Assembly: GCF_030014955.1 (NCBI RefSeq)
Contig: NZ_JAGRPV010000001.1
Coordinates: forward strand, 5,456,001 to 5,520,000
Length of the DNA stretch: 64,000 bases
Direction: 5' to 3'
Source of the DNA: Cohnella hashimotonis
GTDB taxonomy: Bacteria > Bacillota > Bacilli > Paenibacillales > Paenibacillaceae
The position numbers and the translations under genes were made by a program. Each line of letters starts with the position of its first letter. The first letter of the stretch is position 1. The notes beneath the pieces were generated by a model, which saw only the letters and a list, made by a program, of their open reading frames with translations, searched no databases and was not told where the DNA came from. Shown here one piece after another: positions 57,264 to 64,000 of this stretch.

Positions 57264-58817
57264 TCAAGACTTGCCGTTCGCCGCCAGCCATTCGTTCAGC
57301 TGCTTTTGCTTCTCGGCGCGGATCTTTTCGGCTCCCGCTTTCTTCAGTTTTTCCTCGTAGATCGGCAGGTACTTCGCCGGATCGAGCGTACCGCTGCCCA
57401 GCGAGGCGGCATATTCGCCGTTCACCGCGTTGACGTTGGCAATCTCCGTCTTGACCGCCTCGCCATTGAAGACGAAGCCGTTATACTTGGATACGCGCGC
57501 CTCGTTGTTCATCTTGATCGTCTGCTCGATCTTGTCGGCCGGAGAGCCTTCGGGCAGATATTCGTTGGTGATGTTGCCGAAGATCCAGTCCGTGTTCGTG
57601 AAATAGCCCGCGTTTTGATCGATCTTGATGAAGTTGCCCGTCGTCTTCGTGTAGTGCTTGCCTTCGATGCCGTAGACGAGCGTGTTATAAAGTTCCTTGT
57701 CGGTGTTGACGAGCTCGAGGAACATCATCGCGCGCTCCGGATTTTCGGACGTGCGGCTGATCGCGTTCAACGTGCTGGCCGCACCCGTGAATACCGGCTC
57801 GCCGAGCGGCACGAGCACGACGTCGTTGCCGCCGTCGGCTGCCTTATACTCGACCTCGGAGCCCGGCTTGCCCGTCCAGTCGAACCAGACGGCCGTCGTT
57901 CCTTTGTTGTAAACATCGGCGGCGGACTTGAGCGTCGCGGCATCCTGGTTGATATAGCCTTTCGTATACCAGGCGTGCGCGAGGGCGTAATTGGCCTTCA
58001 TCTCATCCGTCACGTCGGGAAGGACGGTATTCGTCGAATCGGTATAGTAGACCGGCACTTTAGTGTCGATGCCGTACAGCAGCGCCGTGTAGAAGCCCTT
58101 CCACGTGCCGAACGGCGTAATGCCCGGCTCGCCTTCCTTGATCTGCTTCAGGAACGGCTCGAGGTCCTCCATTTTCTTGATCTTGCTGGTATCGAGGTTG
58201 TACTTGTCGATGAACCGCTTCTGAATGACGACGCTCGCGCGCTGCGCGGAGAATTGGAAGTTCGGGACCGCATAGATCTTGCCTTGGAGCGTGGCGTCGT
58301 CCCAGAACTTCTTATCCAGCGAATCGTACAGCTTCTGTCCGCTCGTCTTCAGCAGATCGTCGAGCGGCAGGAATGCGCCCTTCAGCTGATTCTGATCGAA
58401 CTTGAACCACCAGCTGGACGTCCAGACGATGTCCATCTTCTCGCCTGCGGCGGTCATCGTGTTCATCTTCTGCTCGTAGGTGCCGAAGTCGATCGGATTC
58501 AGCTTGACCGTTGCGTTGATCTTTTCCTTGGTGATCTTGTTGACCGCGTCGTTCACGAGCTGAAGGTCGGCGTTCGCCGCGTTTTGCGGATAATACCAGG
58601 TCAGTTCGACGGGCGGGAGTTCGCTGCCGGCCGAAGGAGAAGCGTTGGAAGCCGATGGAGACGCGCTGGCGGAAGCTGACGGGGAAGCGCTCGCAGAAGC
58701 GTTGTTATTGTTGTTGTTGGAGTTTCCGCAGCCGGCGGCCGTGAGCGCCATGCCTAGCGAGATGGAAGCGAGGAGCGTGGTTCGGAAACCGAATTTGCCG
58801 ATGTTCGTTTTAAGCAA
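57264..58817 (-). CDS. Sugar-binding lipoprotein, tandem copy 3
   Basis: 517 residues from a TTG at 58817, 6 bases after GGGAGGG. The lipobox ends at Cys30 (TAAGC), followed by an Asn-rich then Ser/Ala-rich linker and the same solute-binding fold as the adjacent copy (LTWYYPQNAANADLQLVNDA; TGKPGSEVEYKAADGG). By eye it is about three quarters identical to the 59016-60581 protein, with differences in the ligand region (FSAQRASVVIQKRFIDKYNL). It likely binds a related oligosaccharide for the permeases at 60705-62592. Confidence 0.92.
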   Translation of the reverse strand: MLKTNIGKFGFRTTLLASISLGMALTAAGCGNSNNNNNNASASASPSASASASPSASNASPSAGSELPPVELTWYYPQNAANADLQLVNDAVNKITKEKINATVKLNPIDFGTYEQKMNTMTAAGEKMDIVWTSSWWFKFDQNQLKGAFLPLDDLLKTSGQKLYDSLDKKFWDDATLQGKIYAVPNFQFSAQRASVVIQKRFIDKYNLDTSKIKKMEDLEPFLKQIKEGEPGITPFGTWKGFYTALLYGIDTKVPVYYTDSTNTVLPDVTDEMKANYALAHAWYTKGYINQDAATLKSAADVYNKGTTAVWFDWTGKPGSEVEYKAADGGNDVVLVPLGEPVFTGAASTLNAISRTSENPERAMMFLELVNTDKELYNTLVYGIEGKHYTKTTGNFIKIDQNAGYFTNTDWIFGNITNEYLPEGSPADKIEQTIKMNNEARVSKYNGFVFNGEAVKTEIANVNAVNGEYAASLGSGTLDPAKYLPIYEEKLKKAGAEKIRAEKQKQLNEWLAANGKS

Positions 58818-58952
58818 ACTAAACCCTCCCAAGGATTAAATAATGGTCCCATCGAATGCTTTGCAGTATGCCTTGCCGTTCGCCCCGGCTTGCCTATGCC
58901 TGTCGCGGGCTTTCGGCGAGCCGCTCCCATCGTTCGTCTCTCTATGCGCCGA

Positions 58953-58986
58953 GAAAATAGACGGGGACGAGCCCCGTTCTATTTTC
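58953..58986 (-). other. Hairpin after binding-protein copy 2, duplicated from the next locus
   Basis: GAAAATAGACGGGG and the arm GCCCCGTTCTATTTTC form a long stem with one bulge. It matches the hairpin at 57194-57227 in both sequence and place, 30 bases after the lipoprotein stop, so the gene and its downstream hairpin were duplicated together. It lies between two binding-protein genes and may reduce read-through. Confidence 0.7.
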
Positions 58987-59015
58987 CGCGCGTTCTTCAA
59001 TCCGCTAGGCTGCAC

Positions 59016-60581
59016 TTACTTCTTGCCGTTTGCTGCGAGCCACTCGTTCAGCTGCTTTTGCTTCTCTGCGCGGATCGTTTCGACGCCGGCCTTCTTCAGC
59101 TTTTCCTCGTAGATCGGCAGGTACTTCGCCGGATCGAGCGTGCCGGTGCCGAGCGACGCGCCGTATTCTTCCTTGACCGCGTTAACGTTGGCGATCTCCG
59201 TTTTGACCGGCTCGGAGTTGAAGACGAAGCCCGTGTACGGCGATACGTAAGCTTCATCGTTGACCTTGATCGTCTGTTCGATCTTGTCGGCAGGAGCGCC
59301 TTCAGGCAGGTATTCGTTGGTGATGTTGCCGAAGATCCAGTCCGTATTCGTGAAATAGCCGGCATCCTGGTTGATCTTGATAAAGTCGCCGGTCGTCTTC
59401 TCATAGTGCTTGCCTTCGATGCCGTAGACGAGCGTGTTGTAAAGCTCCTTGTCGGTGTTGACGAGCTCGAGGAACATCATCGCGCGCTCCGGATTTTTGG
59501 ACGTGCGGCTGATGGCGTTCATCGTGCTGGCTGCGCCCGTGAACGTGGATTGGGCCAGCGGCGCGAGCACGACGTCGTAGCCGCCGTCCGCGACCTTGAA
59601 TTCGACCTCGGAGCCCGGCTTGCCGGTCACGTCGAACCAGACGGCCGTCGTTCCTTTGTTGTAGGCGTCGGCTGCGGACTTCAGCGTCGCGGCATCCTCC
59701 ATGATGTAGCCCTTTGTGTACCAGGAATGCGCAAGCTCGTAGCTATGCTTGAGTTCGTCCGTTACATCAGGCAAGACGGTGTGCGTCGTATCGTCTCTGT
59801 ACACCTCGACCCTGTTGTCGATGTTGTACATCAAGCCCGAGTAGAAGCCTTTCGTCGTGCCGAACGGCGTGATGCCCGGCTCGCCGTCCTTGATTTGCTT
59901 CAGGAAAGGCTCGATGTCGTCGATCTTCTTGATCGTGCTGAGATCGAGGTTGTATTTGTCCACGAACCGCTTCTGGAGCACGAGCGAAGGGCGGCTGGCC
60001 GAGACCTGGAAGTTCGGCACGGCGTAGATCTTGCCGTCCAGCGTGGCGTCGTCCCAGAACTTCTTTTGCATCGAATCGTACAGCTTCTGTCCGCTGGACT
60101 TCAGCAGGTCGTCGAGCGGGAGAAATACGCCCTTCTTCTGGTTCGTATCGAACTTGAACAGCCAGTTGGAGGTCCAGATGATGTCGATCTTCTCGCTGGC
60201 CGCCGTCGTCGTATTCATCTTCTGCTCGTAGGTGCCGAAGTCGATCGGCATGAGCTTGATCGTCGCGTTGATTTTTTCTTTCGTAATTTTGTTGACCGCA
60301 TCGTTCACGAGCTTCAGGTCGGCGTTCGCCGCGTTTTGCGGGTAGTACCAGGTAAGCTCTACAGGCTCAAGCTCGCTGCCGGCCGAAGGAGAGGCGCTGC
60401 CGGAAGCCGGCGCCGAAGCCGTGGAGCCGGCGCTGCCGGACGGAGCTGCGCTTGGCGAAGCGTCCGTATTATTGTTGTTGGAATTGCCGCAGCCTGCAGC
60501 CGTAAGCGCAGCCGCAAGCGAGATCGACGTGAGGAGCGTCGTCCGGAATTTAAATTTGACGTTGTTTGTTTTTTTCAACAT
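59016..60581 (-). CDS. Sugar-binding lipoprotein, tandem copy 2
   Basis: 521 residues. GGGAGGG lies only 3 bases before the ATG, while a TTG directly after the ATG stands 6 bases away and aligns with the TTG start of copy 3, so true initiation may be at 60578. The lipobox is TAAGC (Cys31). The domain is the same family-1-type solute-binding fold (LTWYYPQNAANADLKLVNDA; IIWTSNWLFKFDTNQKKGVF). It is the third gene after the permeases in the same operon. Confidence 0.92.
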   Translation of the reverse strand: MLKKTNNVKFKFRTTLLTSISLAAALTAAGCGNSNNNNTDASPSAAPSGSAGSTASAPASGSASPSAGSELEPVELTWYYPQNAANADLKLVNDAVNKITKEKINATIKLMPIDFGTYEQKMNTTTAASEKIDIIWTSNWLFKFDTNQKKGVFLPLDDLLKSSGQKLYDSMQKKFWDDATLDGKIYAVPNFQVSASRPSLVLQKRFVDKYNLDLSTIKKIDDIEPFLKQIKDGEPGITPFGTTKGFYSGLMYNIDNRVEVYRDDTTHTVLPDVTDELKHSYELAHSWYTKGYIMEDAATLKSAADAYNKGTTAVWFDVTGKPGSEVEFKVADGGYDVVLAPLAQSTFTGAASTMNAISRTSKNPERAMMFLELVNTDKELYNTLVYGIEGKHYEKTTGDFIKINQDAGYFTNTDWIFGNITNEYLPEGAPADKIEQTIKVNDEAYVSPYTGFVFNSEPVKTEIANVNAVKEEYGASLGTGTLDPAKYLPIYEEKLKKAGVETIRAEKQKQLNEWLAANGKK

Positions 60582-60704
60582 GAACCCTCCCGAGAAAAGT
60601 TGGATGATGATGCCTATCTATAGATTAAAGGCCGCCGCGCAACCGTACCGCCTTCACCGCCTTTCCCAGCGCCTTTAATGGGATATCCCGATATTCGGTC
60701 GTTC

Positions 60705-61661
60705 TTAACCCTTGATCGCGCCTACGGTCAGGCCTTTGACGAAGAAGCGCTGGAAGAACGGGAAGACGAGCAGCATCGGACCCGCGGACATGATGGCGAT
60801 CGCGAACTTGGCCGCGGTCTTCGGGAAGTTCGCTAGATTGAAGTTGGACATGACGAGCGCGAATTCCGGCCGCGAGGTGATGAAGTCGAGCGAGTTCATC
60901 GTCCGCACCAGCAGCAGCTGCAGCGGCACCAGCCGCTCATTGTCGATGAACAGCAGCGCGTTGAACCATTCGTTCCAGTAGTTGAACATGATGAACAAGC
61001 CGAGGGTCGCGAGCGACGGTTTGGACAACGGCAGGATCAGCTGCGCGAAGATTCGCCATTCCCGCGCGCCTTCCACCTTGGCGGATTCGATGATCTCGAA
61101 CGGAATCTTGGACATGAAGCCCTTCATGATCAGCACGTAGAACGGACTGAGCATCCCCGGCACGATCAGCGCCCAGATCGTATCCTTCAAGTGCAGATAT
61201 TGCGTGACCAGAATGTAGAACGGGACGAGCCCGCCGCCGAACAGCATCGTGAAGAAAACATAGAAGGAGGTCGGACGCACAAGGCCGTAATCTCTTCTCG
61301 ACAGCGTATAGCCCATGCTGGCCGTCAGGATCAGGCTCAGCACCGTGCCGACGACGGCGACGAAGATCGTCACGCCGTAAGCGCGCAGGATCGCATCCGG
61401 CGACTTGAAGAAGTATTCGTAAGCCGCAAAGGAGAATTTGTCCGGAATCATCCGGTACCCGTGGTGCAGGATCGAGTTTTCATCCGTCAGCGATACGATG
61501 ATCACGAGTGCGAGCGGCACGAGCATGCTGAGCGTGATCAGGATAAAGATGAGATGAATGATCAGCGTCGACCACTTGAAGGAAGACTTTTTGGCGGTCG
61601 TGGACTTGGCGGTCGTTGTCTTTGCGGGCATAGACTTGGCTGGCATAGAATTGGCAGGCAT
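60705..61661 (-). CDS. Carbohydrate ABC transporter permease (YtcP/MalG type), second locus
   Basis: 318 residues, six membrane segments, EAA loop ESAKVEGAREWRIFAQLILP and C-terminus FFQRFFVKGLTVGAIKG. Unusually, the N-terminus carries a run of near-repeats (MPANSMPAKSMPAKTTTAKS), absent from the homologue at 10101-10985. AAGGAGG lies 8 bases before the ATG. It forms the channel with the adjacent permease, 13 bases upstream, for the paralogous lipoproteins. Confidence 0.93.
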   Translation of the reverse strand: MPANSMPAKSMPAKTTTAKSTTAKKSSFKWSTLIIHLIFILITLSMLVPLALVIIVSLTDENSILHHGYRMIPDKFSFAAYEYFFKSPDAILRAYGVTIFVAVVGTVLSLILTASMGYTLSRRDYGLVRPTSFYVFFTMLFGGGLVPFYILVTQYLHLKDTIWALIVPGMLSPFYVLIMKGFMSKIPFEIIESAKVEGAREWRIFAQLILPLSKPSLATLGLFIMFNYWNEWFNALLFIDNERLVPLQLLLVRTMNSLDFITSRPEFALVMSNFNLANFPKTAAKFAIAIMSAGPMLLVFPFFQRFFVKGLTVGAIKG

Positions 61662-61674
61662 GGAGCTGTCCTCC

Positions 61675-62592
61675 TTAGAACAAGGAATTTTCTTCGTTGA
61701 TTTTGCGGACCGTGTAATTCGCGGCTACGACGAGCACGAGACCGACCACCGATTGATAGAGACCGACGGCGGAGGCCATGCTGACGTCCCCAAGCTCGCT
61801 GAGCGCCCGATAGATATAGGTGTCGATAATATCCGTCGTGGCATACGTCATGCCGTTGTTGTTCGGGATGAAGTAGTGAAGGCCGAAGTCGCCGCGGAAC
61901 ATATTGCCGATGCTCATGATCAGGAGAATGATAATGAGCGGAGTCAATTGGGGAAGCGTAACGTTGGTAATCATTTGCCATCGTTTGGCGCCGTCGATCT
62001 TGGCCGCTTCGTACAGTTCCGCGTCAATGCCGAGAATGCCGGCGAAGTACACGAGCGCCGAGAACCCGATCGCCTTCCACAGGTGGACCGCATTAAGAAT
62101 GTAGGGCCAGACGTTGGCCTTGAAGTACCATTGGACCCGATCAAGCCCGATCCCCTCGAGCCAGCCGTTCAAGAAGCCGTTCTGATGATCGAGAAACGCC
62201 ATCGTGATGTAGCTGACGACGACCCACGACAGGAAGAAAGGCAGGATCATCGCCGTCTGGTAAATCTTCAGCCACTTCTTGGCGACTTCGTGGAGCAATA
62301 TGGCCACCGCCAGCGAGAATACGGTCGTCATGAACATGTAGCCCAAGTTGTACAGCACCGTGTTCCGCGTGATCCGATAGGCGTTTTCGCTCTCGAACAG
62401 AAACTTGAAGTTTTTAAAACCGACCCATTCGCTACCCAGAATGCCCTTGTCGTACACGTAATTTTTAAATGCGATAATTACGCCGAACATCGGGACATAC
62501 GACATGATGAAAATGTAGATGATCGCGGGAAGCGAGAAAATAAACAATTCGCCGTTCCTGCTCACAAACTTTAAAAACTTGCCGCGTTTCAT
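61675..62592 (-). CDS. Carbohydrate ABC transporter permease (LplB/YteP type), second locus
   Basis: 305 residues from the ATG at 62592, preceded by AAGGAGG with 10 bases between; a long in-frame extension to 62826 overlaps a terminator hairpin and is rejected. The EAA loop is EAAKIDGAKRWQMITNVTLP, and GDFGLHYFIPNNNGMTYATT matches the homologue at 10999-12021. A terminator between it and the binding-protein gene before it suggests either a separate promoter or partial read-through. Confidence 0.93.
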   Translation of the reverse strand: MKRGKFLKFVSRNGELFIFSLPAIIYIFIMSYVPMFGVIIAFKNYVYDKGILGSEWVGFKNFKFLFESENAYRITRNTVLYNLGYMFMTTVFSLAVAILLHEVAKKWLKIYQTAMILPFFLSWVVVSYITMAFLDHQNGFLNGWLEGIGLDRVQWYFKANVWPYILNAVHLWKAIGFSALVYFAGILGIDAELYEAAKIDGAKRWQMITNVTLPQLTPLIIILLIMSIGNMFRGDFGLHYFIPNNNGMTYATTDIIDTYIYRALSELGDVSMASAVGLYQSVVGLVLVVAANYTVRKINEENSLF

Positions 62593-62764
62593 CGGCCGGC
62601 GTCCTCCTTGCTGCTTGGATTTGCGTCTTGCGTCGAGCTCTGACCTGACGATATCGCTGTTTTGGGGCGTAGAAAAGTGAAGAAATCGTACTTTCCTCTC
62701 CGGTCGAGTGCGCGATTTGTTTTTTACTGCCCGATTGCGCACGCAGCCCGGAAAAACGAAAAAA

Positions 62765-62802
62765 GCCGCGAAGCGGACGGGAGAAATCCCGTCGTTCGCG
62801 GC
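62765..62802 (-). terminator. Terminator after the first binding-protein copy
   Basis: Two-part stem: GCCGCGAA/TTCGCGGC outside and GACGGGA, loop GAAA, TCCCGTC inside. On the minus strand six T follow at once, and more T-rich sequence later. It lies 120 bases after the lipoprotein stop. The remaining 62593-62764 shows no gene, and I found no clear promoter for the permeases. Confidence 0.9.
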
Positions 62803-62921
62803 TGCGGCGTCGTGCATGCGGGGCAATAGTAACGATGTGGCATAGGCTTATTTCAGTGGAAACCGGTGGTTGGACTGGGCATAGCGGAAGTTTGTTCAAG
62901 TTTGTTCCGCTATCGGCCCAG

Positions 62922-64000
62922 CTACTTCTTACCCCGCGCCTTCAACCATGCGTCCAGCTGCTTCTGCTTCTCCTGCACGATCACGCCGGCTCCCGCCTTC
63001 GAGAGCTTGTCTTCATACTCCGCAAGGAAGCGGGCCGGGTCGATTGTGCCCGTGGCGAGGGCTGCATAATACTCGTCGTTGACGGCACGGACGTTCGCGA
63101 TCTCCGTCTTGACCGGATCCGAATTGAATTCGAATCCTTCGAAGGCGGAGACGGACGCTTCTTCATTCGCCTTGATCGTTTGCTCGATCTTGTCGGGCGG
63201 GGAGCCCTCCGGCAAATATTCGCCCCGGATGTCGCCGAACACCCAATCCGTATTCGTAAAATAGCCGCCGTCCGGATTCACTTTAATGAAATTGCCGGTC
63301 GTTTTCGTATAATGCCTGCCTTCGATGCCATAAACGAGCAGGTTGTACAGCGCCTTGTCCGCGTTCACGAGATTCAGAAGCATGACTGCCCGATCCGGAT
63401 GCGCCGACGTTCGGCCGATCGCGTTCATCGAATTGCCCGCCCCGACGAAGGCCGACCGGACGAGCGGCACCAACTGCACGTCGTAGCCTCCGTCCGCCGC
63501 TTTGTACTCGACTTCGGAGCCCGGCTTGCCCGTGATATCGAACCATACCGCCGTGTTTCCTTTATTGTAGGCTTCCACCGCATCCTTCAGCGTCGCGGCG
63601 TCTTCATTGATATAGCCTTTCATATACCAGTCATGCATCATCGCAAAATTGGTCCGCATCTCCGGCGTCACGTCCGGGAGCACGGTCGGCGTCGGATCGT
63701 TCCGGTAGACGGGCACGATCCAATCGATGCCGTAGAGCAGGTTCGTATAAAAGCCTTTGGTCGTGCCGAAGGGGACGATATCCGGCTCTCCTTCCTTGAT
63801 CTGCTTCAGGAAAGGCTCGATATCTTCGATCCGCTTGATCTTGGAGACGTCCAGCCTGTATTTGTCGATGAATCGCTTCTGAATGACGAGACTAGGACGC
63901 ATGGCGGAGATCTGATAGTTCGGGATCGCGTATTGCTTTCCGCCCAGCTTGCCGCCGTTCCAGTATTTCTCGTCCATGGACGCGAGCAATTGCCCGCCGT
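62922..64000 (-). CDS. Sugar-binding lipoprotein, tandem copy 1 (N-terminus beyond window)
   Basis: About 359 C-terminal residues are present; the frame is open at the right edge, so the signal peptide is outside. It aligns along its whole visible length with the other two copies (IPNYQISAMRPSLVIQKRFI; NKGNTAVWFDITGKPGSEVE; FTNTDWVFGDIRGEYLPEGS) but is more distant, by eye about 60-65% identical. It precedes the permease genes in the same direction, with a terminator between. It is the likely main binding protein for this transporter. Confidence 0.92.
   Translation of the reverse strand, partial: GGQLLASMDEKYWNGGKLGGKQYAIPNYQISAMRPSLVIQKRFIDKYRLDVSKIKRIEDIEPFLKQIKEGEPDIVPFGTTKGFYTNLLYGIDWIVPVYRNDPTPTVLPDVTPEMRTNFAMMHDWYMKGYINEDAATLKDAVEAYNKGNTAVWFDITGKPGSEVEYKAADGGYDVQLVPLVRSAFVGAGNSMNAIGRTSAHPDRAVMLLNLVNADKALYNLLVYGIEGRHYTKTTGNFIKVNPDGGYFTNTDWVFGDIRGEYLPEGSPPDKIEQTIKANEEASVSAFEGFEFNSDPVKTEIANVRAVNDEYYAALATGTIDPARFLAEYEDKLSKAGAGVIVQEKQKQLDAWLKARGKK

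Noticed and set aside
62593..62826. N-terminal extension of the LplB-type permease
   Set aside because: It runs through an intrinsic terminator and has no ribosome site; a good AAGGAGG precedes the ATG at 62592.

Overview
The window is high-GC DNA that reads as a spore-forming Firmicute of the Paenibacillaceae (Paenibacillus or Cohnella type). The grounds are a bacillithiol deacetylase (BshB2) beside YojF, CotF-like spore-coat proteins, S-layer homology (SLH) domains, YesM/YesN-type two-component regulators, large membrane-bound AraC regulators, and YtcP/LplB-type sugar transporters with asparagine-rich lipoprotein binding proteins. Nearly all genes lie on the minus strand. I see no rRNA, tRNA, CRISPR array, transposase, prophage or riboswitch.

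Layout. (1) 1-16.4 kb is a first polysaccharide-utilisation locus: a heparinase II/III-like secreted enzyme cut by the left edge, a 1,662-residue secreted beta-helix protein, a binding-protein-dependent sugar transporter (two permeases and a lipoprotein), a membrane AraC regulator and a secreted BNR-4 protein. (2) 16.7-19.6 kb holds bshB2-yojF, two small spore-coat-type genes and a flavin-dependent LLM oxidoreductase. (3) 20.3-32.2 kb is a monosaccharide ABC transporter (binding protein, double ATPase, permease) and a sensing operon (sugar-binding sensor, histidine kinase, response regulator, second binding lipoprotein). A divergent MATE exporter/TetR pair lies between the two. (4) 32.3-38.8 kb is a five-gene cluster of membrane and envelope proteins: a coiled-coil membrane protein, a protein with two cyclic-nucleotide-binding domains fused to a PrsW-type intramembrane protease and a zinc ribbon, an XpaC-like protein, a substrate-binding/VWA fusion and a TelA-family protein. 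(5) 38.8-43 kb has DinB-like, DUF1801, O-methyltransferase, LysR and short-chain dehydrogenase genes. (6) 43-64 kb is a second polysaccharide locus: three paralogous binding lipoproteins, two permeases, a four-enzyme catabolic operon (2-hydroxyacid dehydrogenase, carbon-nitrogen hydrolase, Gfo/Idh/MocA oxidoreductase, enolase-superfamily enzyme), a membrane AraC regulator, an SLH-anchored beta-helix protein, a DUF4091 (GH123-like) protein and a second Gfo/Idh/MocA oxidoreductase.

Likely working. In both polysaccharide loci, secreted or cell-wall-bound enzymes would cut a glycan, the transporters import oligosaccharides, intracellular enzymes process them, and the membrane AraC proteins would sense the product. 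Candidate CcpA (cre) sites precede the heparinase-like gene and the monosaccharide transporter.

The most unusual items are the cluster in (4), above all its double cNMP-domain/PrsW fusion; a set of intergenic hairpin arrays that share a repeat period of about 51 bp at several loci; and the MATE/TetR control region, where two face-to-face promoters appear to share one palindromic -10 element and carry three operator copies.
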